The translations under genes and the position numbers were made by a program. DNA of 64,000 nucleotides from Marinobacterium arenosum (GTDB lineage Bacteria; Pseudomonadota; Gammaproteobacteria; Pseudomonadales; Balneatricaceae). The DNA lies in assembly GCF_019795155.1 (NCBI RefSeq), contig NZ_JAILYN010000019.1:21320-85319 (forward strand), in the 5' to 3' direction. The notes beneath the pieces are model-generated. The model made no database searches and was not told where the DNA came from. It was given only the letters and a program-made list of their open reading frames with translations. This document shows, piece after piece, positions 30,496 through 39,700 of the stretch; position 1 is the first letter of the stretch; each line of letters opens with the position of its first letter.

Positions 30496-31407
30496 TCAGG
30501 ACGCTTCGACGGCCTCCGCCACGACCCGGGTATTCGGCTTGTTGACCAGGTAGATACCGGCCGCCACCAACGTCAGCGCCGCCAGGAAGTAACCGCTGAG
30601 CGGTTCATCCAGCAACCACCAAGCCAGCAGGACGCCGAACAGTGGGGTCAGGAAGCTGAAAGTGGCGATCTGCGAGGCGGGGTAGTGGCGTATCAGCCAG
30701 AACCAGGCCAGGTAGGCGATAAAGGCGACGCCGACCGTCTGGAACGCCAGCGCGCCGCCGCTGAGCCAGTTCAGCCGGATGCTGCCGTTCTCGCCGCAGG
30801 CCCAGCTGGCCAGCGGCAGTAGCAGGGCGGACACCGCCAGTTGGTACAGCAACACCCGGCCGGCCGACTGGCGACCCAGCGGACTGGCCTTGACCACCAC
30901 GGTGGTGGCGCCCCACAGGATCGCCGCACCGATCGCCAACAGGTCGCCGAGCAGCTGACCGCCGCTGGTCAAGCCGTCGGCGAACGCCAGCACCACGCCG
31001 GTAAAGGCGCACAGCAGGCCGACCAGTTGACGGCGGCCCAGCTGCTCGCCGGGGATCAACAGCTGGGCGCCCAGCGCCACCACGAACGGTGAGGTGTACC
31101 AGAAGACACTGGCGCGTGCGGCGCCGGTGTGCTCCAGCGCCCAGTACAGCAGCATGAACTCCCCGGCAAACAGCAGGCCCGTCAGCAGGCCCCAGAGCTC
31201 GACTCCGTCCCGCTGCCAGACCCGTTCGCCGCGCCAGACCAGCCAGCCGCACAGCAGCAGCGTGGCGCCGACCGAGCGCAGTCCGGCCTGCATCAGTGGC
31301 GGGATATCGGCCAGTGTCAGTTTGATGGCGATCTGCTGTAAGCCGAACGCCAGGCACAGTAAGGTCAACAGGCCGATCGCCAAGCTGTCGAGATGTTGTT
31401 TGCTCAT
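30496..31407 (-). CDS. EamA/DMT-family transporter, copy 2
   Basis: This is a 303-residue ten-helix transporter of the same family and length as copy 1, with identical MSKQHLD at the start. The copies diverge mostly at the C-terminus (NTRVVAEAVEAS here) and in a few loop positions (for example YWALEHTGAARASVFWYTS). The genes are 141 bases apart. It is divergent from the binding-protein operon at 31675. Substrate unknown, and the export of a product related to that operon is only a guess. Confidence 0.9.
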   Translation of the reverse strand: MSKQHLDSLAIGLLTLLCLAFGLQQIAIKLTLADIPPLMQAGLRSVGATLLLCGWLVWRGERVWQRDGVELWGLLTGLLFAGEFMLLYWALEHTGAARASVFWYTSPFVVALGAQLLIPGEQLGRRQLVGLLCAFTGVVLAFADGLTSGGQLLGDLLAIGAAILWGATTVVVKASPLGRQSAGRVLLYQLAVSALLLPLASWACGENGSIRLNWLSGGALAFQTVGVAFIAYLAWFWLIRHYPASQIATFSFLTPLFGVLLAWWLLDEPLSGYFLAALTLVAAGIYLVNKPNTRVVAEAVEAS

Positions 31408-31674
31408 ATTTCCGCTACCTGTCGGGACTGAAAGAGATATGGAGCGCAGAGCGGCACGGTATCGAATCTGTTCAGCCGCTGGAATATGGCGGCGACTGAG
31501 TACCGTGCGAAGGTCGCGGGTAGGCCCAAGAGCGACGTCTAAAGACAGCTCTGCTGAGGGCCTTGCTTGGAAATAGGGGGAACTGATACCAGAAAGCGCT
31601 TTTTTTTCCGGCTAAATCATCGTAGCGTGCTGTTTATCCGGCTTGTCACGATTTAAGGGTACAAGGAGGTTTGG
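31408..31674. other. Divergent promoter region, EamA / binding-protein operon
   Basis: The region contains the 10-bp palindrome AAAGCGCTTT at 31593-31602 and an AAGGAGG ribosome binding site just before the GTG start at 31675. I could not place a confident -35/-10 pair. Confidence 0.45.
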
Positions 31675-32763
31675 GTGAAAACACTGGATAAACAGATCAA
31701 GCGAACGCAGCCGAAGGGCTGGCAGACCATGGCAGGCCGGCTGGTGGCCGCACTGGGGTTGTGCGCAACGCTGGTTACATCGCTACCCGCCGTGGCGGCG
31801 GACAGCAAGACCGCCGCGGCGTCTTCCACGCTGCAGCGGGTGCAGCTCAACGGCGACCTGCGTTGCGGCGTTTTTCCGGATGATCCCGGCCGCAGTGCGA
31901 TCACCACCGCCGGAGTCTGGGCCGGTTTCTATGTCGATTTCTGCAAGGCGGTGGCCGCCGCGGTCATCGGCAACCCCGACTTCGTGCAGTATGTCGAAGT
32001 AGGCGCCAAGACCCGCTTCACGTCGCTGGTGGAACGCAAGACCGACGTGGTGATGTACAGCTCGACCTGGACGCTGGGCCGCGAATCCGGCTACAACGTC
32101 GAGTTCCCCACCATCTACCTGTTCGACGGCCAGGGCTTTCTGGTCCGCAAGCGCTCCGGTATCCGGCGGGTCGAGGACCTGAAGGGCAAGTCGATCTGCG
32201 TCACCGAGAACACCACCAGCCACCGTAACCTGGTTCACCTGATCGAGCACCGCCAGCTGGGTGCCCAGGTGCTGTTCTCCAATGGCGACAGCTTCTTCCG
32301 CGGTAGCTGCGATGCCTACAGTGCCGACCGGATGAACCTGGCCACCAACCGCGCCAACCGGGCCGACAATCCTGCCGACTATCTGATCCTGCCGGATGTG
32401 GTCTCGCGCGAGCCGATCGGCCCGACGGTGCGCAACGATGATCCGCAGTGGTCGCGCATCGTCCGTTCGGTGGTGCATGCGCTGATCCTGGCCGAGGAGA
32501 AGGGGATCGCCCAGAGCAATGTCGATCTCTACCTCAACGGCGACAATGAAGCCGAGGTCGGCAACCTGCTCGGCAGCAGCGGCGATATCGGTGCCCAGTT
32601 GGGCTTGGACAAGGCCTGGGCCTACCGGGTGATCAAAGCGGTCGGCAACTACGGCGAGATCTACGATCGCCACTTCGGGCCGGGCTCGGCGATCGGCGTC
32701 GAGCGCGGCCTGAACCGGCTCTGGTCGCAGGGCGGGCTGCTGTTTGCGCCGCCGTTTAAATAG
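31675..32763 (+). CDS. Amino-acid-type ABC substrate-binding protein (AapJ-like), no permease nearby
   Basis: This 362-residue periplasmic binding protein has a signal peptide (about residues 20-42, ending AVAA). The domain is the bacterial solute-binding family 3, close to AapJ/BztA of general L-amino-acid uptake. Key blocks are GVWAGFYVDFCKAVAAA, GAKTRFTSL, STWTLGRE, FDGQGFLV and, at the end, KAVGNYGEIYDRHFGP with RGLNRLWSQGGLLFAPP. The AapJ motif SRNTTWT is changed to MYSSTWT, which may shift ligand choice. The start is GTG with AAGGAGG upstream. No AapQ, AapM or AapP gene follows. The next genes are a dehydrogenase and a copper oxidase, so it may deliver or sense their substrate. Confidence 0.85.
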   Translation: MKTLDKQIKRTQPKGWQTMAGRLVAALGLCATLVTSLPAVAADSKTAAASSTLQRVQLNGDLRCGVFPDDPGRSAITTAGVWAGFYVDFCKAVAAAVIGNPDFVQYVEVGAKTRFTSLVERKTDVVMYSSTWTLGRESGYNVEFPTIYLFDGQGFLVRKRSGIRRVEDLKGKSICVTENTTSHRNLVHLIEHRQLGAQVLFSNGDSFFRGSCDAYSADRMNLATNRANRADNPADYLILPDVVSREPIGPTVRNDDPQWSRIVRSVVHALILAEEKGIAQSNVDLYLNGDNEAEVGNLLGSSGDIGAQLGLDKAWAYRVIKAVGNYGEIYDRHFGPGSAIGVERGLNRLWSQGGLLFAPPFK

Positions 32764-32795
32764 CCTGAATAACGGAAATGGGAAGGTAAAGGACG

Positions 32796-33395
32796 ATGAG
32801 CTCGCAATGGAACAACGGCGCCAGCGCCAGTCGGCGCGCGGTGCTGCAGGCGCTGGCGGCGGCCGCCACCTTGTCTGTGCTGCCGAGCGGCGTGCAGGCG
32901 ATGGCGACCCCGGCTCGGCTGGATTTTCTACGTGCCTCGGCGAAACTGAGCGGCATTGAGCTGGACCGCAGTTATCTGCAGCTGGCCGATGATATCTGGA
33001 CGCTGCTGACGCTGTCGGGCGAGCAGCCCTATCGGCGCCTGGTGGCGCTGGTGCAGCGGGTGCCCGAACAGGACCTGCCGCAGGCGCTGCGCCGGGCCGG
33101 TCTCGAAACGGAGGCGCGCCGGCTGCTGAATGTCTGGTATCGGGGACAGATCGAGCTGCGCCCGGCCGACCTGGACAATCCGGCGGTGCAGCGCATCTGC
33201 GGCGACCTGCGCGAGCGGATCGACCCGGACCACCAGCGCCGGCCGGTCACTGCGGTGATCGACTATGACGAGGCGCTCAGCTGGCAGGCCTGCAGTTTTA
33301 CCAAGCCGTCGGCCACCTGTGGCGGCCCGTTCGGCTACTGGTCCGAGCCGCCGGCACCTTCTGAAACCGTGGCAGTGACAGGGAAGAACGTCTGA
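32796..33395 (+). CDS. Tat-exported small subunit of GMC dehydrogenase (sorbitol dehydrogenase small-subunit family)
   Basis: This 199-residue protein is the likely gamma/small subunit that carries its partner across the membrane. It has a twin-arginine signal SRRAVLQALAAAATLS (Arg-Arg near residues 13-14). The body resembles the FAD-SLDH small-subunit family, ending in FTKPSATCGGPFGYW with a conserved Cys. In known FAD-dependent glucose, fructose and sorbitol dehydrogenases this subunit is exported by Tat together with the catalytic subunit. The stop overlaps the start of the GMC gene by TGATG, which fits equal amounts of both. Confidence 0.85.
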   Translation: MSSQWNNGASASRRAVLQALAAAATLSVLPSGVQAMATPARLDFLRASAKLSGIELDRSYLQLADDIWTLLTLSGEQPYRRLVALVQRVPEQDLPQALRRAGLETEARRLLNVWYRGQIELRPADLDNPAVQRICGDLRERIDPDHQRRPVTAVIDYDEALSWQACSFTKPSATCGGPFGYWSEPPAPSETVAVTGKNV

Positions 33396-35164
33396 TGAAA
33401 ATGGAACAACAACCGCAGGAACTGATCGACGCCGACGTGGTGATTATTGGCGCCGGCGTGGTCGGCGGCTTGATGGCCTGGCGGCTGTCCGAACAGGGCC
33501 TCAACGTGGCGGTGCTGGATGCCGGTGCCCGCGTTGACCGGGTCGACGCGATCAACCGCTACAAGGCCAACCCGGACAAGGAAGCCAACTCCCCCTACCG
33601 GATGATGCCCTGGGCGCCGGTACCGGACGATAAAGACCCGCTCAGCTACTACGTCCAGCCGGGGCTGGCCAAGCCCGGCCAGCCGCAACAGCCGAAGCAG
33701 CAGATCGCTTTCGCCGGTTTCTTCATGCGCTTGGTCGGCGGTACCTCCTGGCACTGGACCGGTCATGCCGAGCGGCTCTACCCGAACGATTTTCGTACCC
33801 GCAGCGCTTACGGTGTCGGGGTCGACTGGCCGCTCAGCTACGATGAGCTGGAACCCTACTATTACCAGGTCGAGCAGGCCTGGGGCGTGGCCGGCGATGC
33901 GGACTGCGTGGCGCCACCGCGCAAAGATCCCTACCCGCTGCCGGTGGTGCCGCGCTCCTACCTGGATATCCAGGTAGGCAAGGTTGCCCAGGCGGTGATC
34001 GGTCACGATACCCAGCCGCTGCCACACTGCCGCAACTCGCTGCCCTACGATGACCGGCCGCAGTGCTGCGGCAACGCCAGCTGCCTGCCGATCTGCCCGA
34101 TCGGCGCCAAGTACGATGCCCATGTGCATGTGCTGAAGGCGGAACAGCAGGGCAGCCGGGTGTTGGCCAACCGGGTGGCGGTCCAGGTGGCGCTGGACGA
34201 AAGCCAACAGCAGGTGACCGGTATCTACTACCGCAACTTCGATCAGGACGCCAAGGGCAGCCTCGGCCTGGCCCGGGCCAAGATCTACGTGCTGGCGGCC
34301 CACGCGGTGGAAACACCGCGCTTGATGCTGCTGTCGGCGGGCAAGGAGAACGTGCCGGCGGCCGGTTTGTCGAACAGCTCCGGCCAGGTCGGCCGCAACC
34401 TGATGGGCTTTGCCAATATCAACACCGTCGGCTACGCGCCGGCCGATAATCCGGTCTACCCCTACCGGGGGCCGGTCAGCGCCACCGGCGCCATCGGCGG
34501 TTGGCGCGATGGCGAGTTCCGCAAGGAGTATGCCTCGATCGCCCCGTTCACCATCAACGGCGCGTTCAAGTTCGGCACCGGGCCGCTCGACGAGGCGGCC
34601 CAGGCGATCGACGAGGGCTATCTCGGCAGCGCGTTGCGCCAGCGGGTGGACGAGATGACCGCCCGCCAGGTCAACCTGCACAGCACCGTCGAGGTGATGC
34701 CGAACCCGGACAACCGGGTCAGCCTGGCCTACGACCAGTTGGATCCACTTGGCCTGCCGAGGCCCAAGCTCGACTTCAAGCTGGATGACTACACCCTGCG
34801 CGGTTGCCGGGTGGCCTGGGATGCTCATCTGAAGATTTTCAACCAAATGGGTGTCGCCCGCCGCGACGGCGGCCAGCTGCAACCGAACGAGGCGAACTGG
34901 CAGAAGCTGCTACGCGGCGAGCTGGACAAGACTTACTACAGCCTGACCTCCGGCGACGCGGTGATCGCCGGTACCGTGCGGATGGGCGATGACCCGGCCA
35001 GCGCGGTGGTGGATCGCCACTGTCGCAGCTTCGATCACCAAAACCTCTATATCGTCGGCACCTGCAACTACCCGACCATCGGCAGCGCGTCGCCCTCGTT
35101 GACCGCCGCCGCACTGGGGCTGCGCAGCGCCGACCAGATCGCCGCCAACTTCTTCAAGGACTGA
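33395..35164 (+). CDS. GMC-family FAD oxidoreductase large subunit, 3Fe-4S type, altered active site
   Basis: This 589-residue flavoprotein has the FAD-binding VVIIGAGVVGGLMAW (about residues 13-27). The QCCGNASCLPIC motif (Cys224, 225, 230) matches the [3Fe-4S] site of bacterial FAD-glucose and fructose dehydrogenases. It has no signal peptide and would be exported with the Tat small subunit. In that family the active-site pair is His in HxxGTxRMG and Asn in the later NPTLT-type motif. Here these read Val523 (VIAGTVRMG) and Ser566 (SPSLT), from memory-based alignment, so the chemistry may differ or be lost. A cytochrome c subunit is missing; a multicopper oxidase follows 14 bases later. Confidence 0.87.
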   Translation: MKMEQQPQELIDADVVIIGAGVVGGLMAWRLSEQGLNVAVLDAGARVDRVDAINRYKANPDKEANSPYRMMPWAPVPDDKDPLSYYVQPGLAKPGQPQQPKQQIAFAGFFMRLVGGTSWHWTGHAERLYPNDFRTRSAYGVGVDWPLSYDELEPYYYQVEQAWGVAGDADCVAPPRKDPYPLPVVPRSYLDIQVGKVAQAVIGHDTQPLPHCRNSLPYDDRPQCCGNASCLPICPIGAKYDAHVHVLKAEQQGSRVLANRVAVQVALDESQQQVTGIYYRNFDQDAKGSLGLARAKIYVLAAHAVETPRLMLLSAGKENVPAAGLSNSSGQVGRNLMGFANINTVGYAPADNPVYPYRGPVSATGAIGGWRDGEFRKEYASIAPFTINGAFKFGTGPLDEAAQAIDEGYLGSALRQRVDEMTARQVNLHSTVEVMPNPDNRVSLAYDQLDPLGLPRPKLDFKLDDYTLRGCRVAWDAHLKIFNQMGVARRDGGQLQPNEANWQKLLRGELDKTYYSLTSGDAVIAGTVRMGDDPASAVVDRHCRSFDHQNLYIVGTCNYPTIGSASPSLTAAALGLRSADQIAANFFKD

Positions 35165-35178
35165 CCGGGAGCCGTCAG

Positions 35179-36690
35179 ATGTCGAATAGGAATCGAAAAT
35201 TGCCGGGAATTGACCGCCGCACCCTGCTGATGGGGATGGGCGCGACCGCATTGGGCGGCGTGGTGGGCTGCGCCCGCTGGGGCGTGCCGACGCAGGTCAG
35301 CAGCGCGTTGGCGGCGGTGGGGCCGCAGCCGGAGCTGGCCCAGCCGCCGGAGGAGGTGTCGCGGGACGGATTGCTGCGGGTGCAGATGGAGGCGAAATAC
35401 GGCCGCTACGACCTGGCCGGCCGGCCGGTGATGCTGCGCAGCTTCGATGGTGGCCCGCTGGGCCGTACGCTGCGGGTTCAGGCCGGCGACCAGCTGAGAC
35501 TGTCGCTACACAACCGGCTGCCGTACGATCCGCTGGAGGCTCTGTGCACCGCAGTGCCGGAGATCGGCGACAACACACCGCGCGGCTTCAATGTCACCAA
35601 CATGCATGTGCACGGCCTGCACGTCTCGCCGGACAGCCCGGCCGACAACGTGCTGCTGCTGATCCGCCACGACGAGCGGCAGCACTACGTCTACGATATT
35701 CCCGAGGACCAGCCACCGGGCACCTATTTCTACCATGCCCACTTCCATGGCTCGGTGGCGCTGCAGGTGGCCAGCGGCATGGCCGGGGCGCTGATCGTCG
35801 AGGGCAAGGTGGACCGGATCCCCGAGATTCGGGCGGCCCGCGAGCAGGTGATCGTTTTCCAGACCCAGCGGTTCGACGACGACGGCGTGTGCGAGGACTA
35901 CCGGGTGCTGGCCCAGCCGGGACCGGTCTATGTCAACGGCCAGTTGCGACCGCTGATCCGCATGCAGCCGGGCGAGGTGCAGCGCTGGCGGCTGGTCAAT
36001 GCCAGCCATCAGCTGAACATGGAGCTGGCACTGGGCGATCACCAGTTCACCGCGCTCTGCTATGACGGCAACCCGCTGTACGAGACCAAGCGGGTCGATC
36101 AGGTACCGATGGTGCCGGGCAACCGTGCCGACCTGCTGGTCAAGGCCGGCAAGCCGGGCCGTTACCCGCTGGTGGTCGGCAAGGATGCCGATGGCCGCGA
36201 TCTGATCGCCGCCGATATCGAGGTTCAGGGGGAGGTCCGGGAGATGCCGCTGTTCAGCGGTCGCTTGCCGGGGCGCGAAATGCTGAAAGATATCGACGAG
36301 AAGGACGTTACCTTCGGTCGGCGGCTGGAGTTCGGCCTGGCCGGCAATATCTCCGGCAACAAGTACACCATCAACGGGCTGCCGTTTTCCTGCGAGGATC
36401 CCTGGTTGATTCCGCTGGGCGCGGTGGAGGAGTGGGAGGTCTACAACCATACCGCCGAGTCCCACCCGTTCCATATCCATGTCAACCCGTTCCAGATGTT
36501 GTCGGGTGGCAACGTGCCGCCGGGCACCTGGCTGGATACCGTCAACCTGGCGCCGTTCCAGCGGATCCGCTTCCGAACACGGTTTGAAAATTATACCGGC
36601 ACCTTCGTATTCCACTGCCACAACCTGACCCATGAGGATCTCGGCATGATGCAGGCGGTCAGGGTGGTGCCGCCGGGCAGTCTGGCCTAA
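35179..36690 (+). CDS. Multicopper oxidase, Tat-exported, probable lipoprotein
   Basis: This 503-residue laccase-like enzyme moves electrons from a substrate or partner through four coppers to oxygen. All four copper blocks are present: HVHGLHV (about 142), HAHFHG, HPFHIHVNPF (about 428) and FHCHNLTHEDLGMM (about 478), the last giving the type-1 Cys and Met. The N-terminus has a twin-arginine signal (DRRTLLMGMG) ending in VVGC, a possible lipobox with Cys near residue 31, so it may be anchored to a membrane. It follows the GMC genes closely and may accept their electrons in place of the usual multiheme cytochrome. A separate metal or phenol oxidase role is possible. Confidence 0.9.
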   Translation: MSNRNRKLPGIDRRTLLMGMGATALGGVVGCARWGVPTQVSSALAAVGPQPELAQPPEEVSRDGLLRVQMEAKYGRYDLAGRPVMLRSFDGGPLGRTLRVQAGDQLRLSLHNRLPYDPLEALCTAVPEIGDNTPRGFNVTNMHVHGLHVSPDSPADNVLLLIRHDERQHYVYDIPEDQPPGTYFYHAHFHGSVALQVASGMAGALIVEGKVDRIPEIRAAREQVIVFQTQRFDDDGVCEDYRVLAQPGPVYVNGQLRPLIRMQPGEVQRWRLVNASHQLNMELALGDHQFTALCYDGNPLYETKRVDQVPMVPGNRADLLVKAGKPGRYPLVVGKDADGRDLIAADIEVQGEVREMPLFSGRLPGREMLKDIDEKDVTFGRRLEFGLAGNISGNKYTINGLPFSCEDPWLIPLGAVEEWEVYNHTAESHPFHIHVNPFQMLSGGNVPPGTWLDTVNLAPFQRIRFRTRFENYTGTFVFHCHNLTHEDLGMMQAVRVVPPGSLA

Positions 36691-36723
36691 GCGCCAACCG
36701 GCTACGGGAGTTCAGCAGTTATT

Positions 36724-39700
36724 ATGAGCCAGCCGAAATCTTCGCCTTCACCCCAGAGCGGCAGAGCCTTGACCGGGTTGCCGCAGCTGTCGGACAGCCG
36801 CAGCGTCGGTTTTCGGTTGATCCTGGCCTTCGTCGGCGTGTTCAGTCTGAGCCTGCTGTCGATGGCGGCGGTGCTCTATGCACTGTTCGAGCAGTACCAG
36901 GGCTTCAAGGAGCTGTCGGGCACCCATTTCGATCGCGCGATGACCGCCGCCGAGCTGACCCGGGATGCCGAGGTGATCGCCGCCGAGGTGTTCGAGAGCA
37001 TGCTGGGGGTGGATCGCAGCCTGGCCGATGAAAGTCAGGTCGATGCCGACCTGATGCGGATCTACGACAGCGTGCTGGCCCGTCTGCAGCAGGGCGAGGC
37101 CGGTCGTGATGTGCGGCTGGCCGGTGCCGAGCGTTGGCAGGGGGAGTATTTTGACAGCGTCGCACAGCTGCGCCGGCGGATCTACGAAGAGCGCCAGCTG
37201 AAGGAGCGGCGCCTGAAGGTGCCCGATCTGCTGTACCAGCAGTCGCAGAGCTGGGAACAGCTGGCCGCAGCGGCGGGTGATCCAGTGCGGGCCGTTGCCG
37301 GCCATGCCCTGGCGGCGTTGGGGTATGCGGCGACGGCATTGAGCAGCGAACGGCCCGGGCAGCTGTACCGGCTGCGTCAGGCGGCGGAAACCAATTTGCG
37401 CGAGCTGCGCCAGGCTGCGCGGCAGAACCCGGCCCTGGACGCCCGGCGGGTGGCGTTGGAGACGCTGGTGACGCGGGTGTTCAACGAACGCGAGCCGAGC
37501 CTGCAGAGCCAGCGGGCGACTTTGTCCACCGCCCGTCAGACCCGGGTGCTGGCGCAAAAGCTGACCGGCAGTACCTACAACTACTACCTGGACCTGAAAA
37601 ATTCTGCGCAGCAGGCGACTCTGCGTCATGAGGAGATCGCCAAGACCACCATGACGGCGGTGGCGCTGATTGCCGCGGTGATGCTGGTATTCACCCTGCT
37701 GGGGGTGTTCTATATCGGTCGCCGTATCGTGCGCCGACTCAATGCCCTGAACCAGTCGATGATGGCCCATGTGGCCGGTGATACGGTTCGTATCCCGACC
37801 AGCGGCCGCGACGAAATCGCCACCATGGGGCACTCCTTCGCGGTGTTCGTCGATGCCCGCGACAAGGCGGAGCAGGCGCTTGACCAGGCTCGCCAGGAGG
37901 CGGAGCAGGCCAACCGGGCCAAGAGCGAGTTCCTGGCCAATATGAGTCATGAGATCCGTACTCCGTTGAACGCCATTATCGGCTTCGGCAACCTGGCCGA
38001 ACAGACCGAGCTGGACGCGGTGCAGCGCAGCTATCTGCAGAAGATCCACAACTCGGCCCGTCACCTGTTGCGGGTGATCGACGATATTCTCGACTTCTCG
38101 AAGATCGAGGCCGGCAAGTTGGAGCTGGAGCAGGTGCCGTTCAGCCTCACCGAGGTGATGGATACGGTCACCGATATCCTGGTCGGCAGCGCCCATGACA
38201 AGGGGCTGGAGGTGGTGGTCAACCTGCCGCCGCAGATCCCGCGGGCGTTGATCGGCGATCCGTTGCGGCTGGGCCAGGTACTGGTCAACCTGGCCGGCAA
38301 CGCGGTCAAGTTCACCGAGCAGGGTTATGTGCGGATCGTGATTTCACTGTGTGAGCGCCGGCGTGACCGGGTGGAGCTGGCCTTCGATGTGATCGACAGC
38401 GGCATCGGCATGGACGAGGAACAGCTGTCGCGGCTGTTCCAGCAGTTCCAGCAGGCTGATAGCTCGATCACCCGCCGTTTCGGCGGCACCGGGCTGGGGC
38501 TGGCGATCTGCAAGACCCTGGTTGGCCTGATGGGCGGCCAGATCTCGGTGCAGAGCCAGCTGGGCCAGGGCAGTAGCTTCAGTTTCCGGGTGCCGTTCGA
38601 CTGTCAGCCGAACGACTGCCAGCCGGACTTCCGGGTGCCGGAAGCGCTGCGCCGCTGTCGGATCCTGGTGGCGGATTCCCAGCCGCTGACCCGGGCTTCC
38701 TGCTGCGAGCAGTTGAGCTCGTTGGGATTGGATAACCATGCGGTCGCCAGCGGCCGGCAGTTGCTTGCTGAGTTGCGGGCCGGCGCAGACGGTGAACGGC
38801 CCGGCTATGACCTGGTGCTGCTCGATGAAGGGATCGGCGAGCCCGACTTCCAGCAGACCCTGGCTCAGCTGCAAGCCGGGCCGGCCGCCGGTGGCGAACT
38901 GCGGATTCTGGTGATGACCAGCCATAACGTACGCAGCGTGGCGGCCGAGGGAGTGGCGGCGGTGCTCAATAAGCCGATCCGCGCCTCGCAGCTGTTCGAT
39001 ACGCTGTTGGAGCTCTGTGGCGTCGAACCCGGCCAGGAGATGGCTATGCCCTTGTTGGACCCGGCCCAGCGGGCCGCCCTGTATGGCCTGCGGGTGCTGC
39101 TGGTGGATGACCAGCCGCTGAACCAGGAGATCGCCGCCCGGCTGTTGCGCAGCCAGGGGGTCGAGGTGGAACTGGCTGATCATGGTCGTCAGGCGGTGGA
39201 ACGGATCGAACAGGCCGGTGATGGCTATTTCGACCTGGTGCTGATGGACCTGCAGATGCCGGAGATGGACGGCCATCAGGCGTCGCGCCAGATTCGACGG
39301 CGCTACAGTGCAGAACAGCTGCCGATTATCGCGATGACCGCTCATGCCATGGCCTCCCAGCGCCAGGAATGTCTGGACAGCGGCATGAACGATCACCTGA
39401 GCAAGCCGATCGACCTGGCACAGCTATGGCAAACGCTGCTGCACTGGACCCGGCCGCGCCACGAGGTTGTCAAGCGGAGTGTTATAGCGGAGCCATTGTC
39501 GGATACGCTGGAAAACGAGTCGGTGGTGCTGCCGGCGCAGTTGGCGGGCTTTGATCTGGCGGAGGGGCTGGCCCGGATGGGCGGTGACCGGGCCTTCTAC
39601 CGCAAGATGCTGCTGGAATTTCCGCCATGGGCGCAGCAGAATAACCAGCGGCTGCGCGCCGCCATGGCCAGTGACGATCTGGTCGAAGCGGAACACGCCG

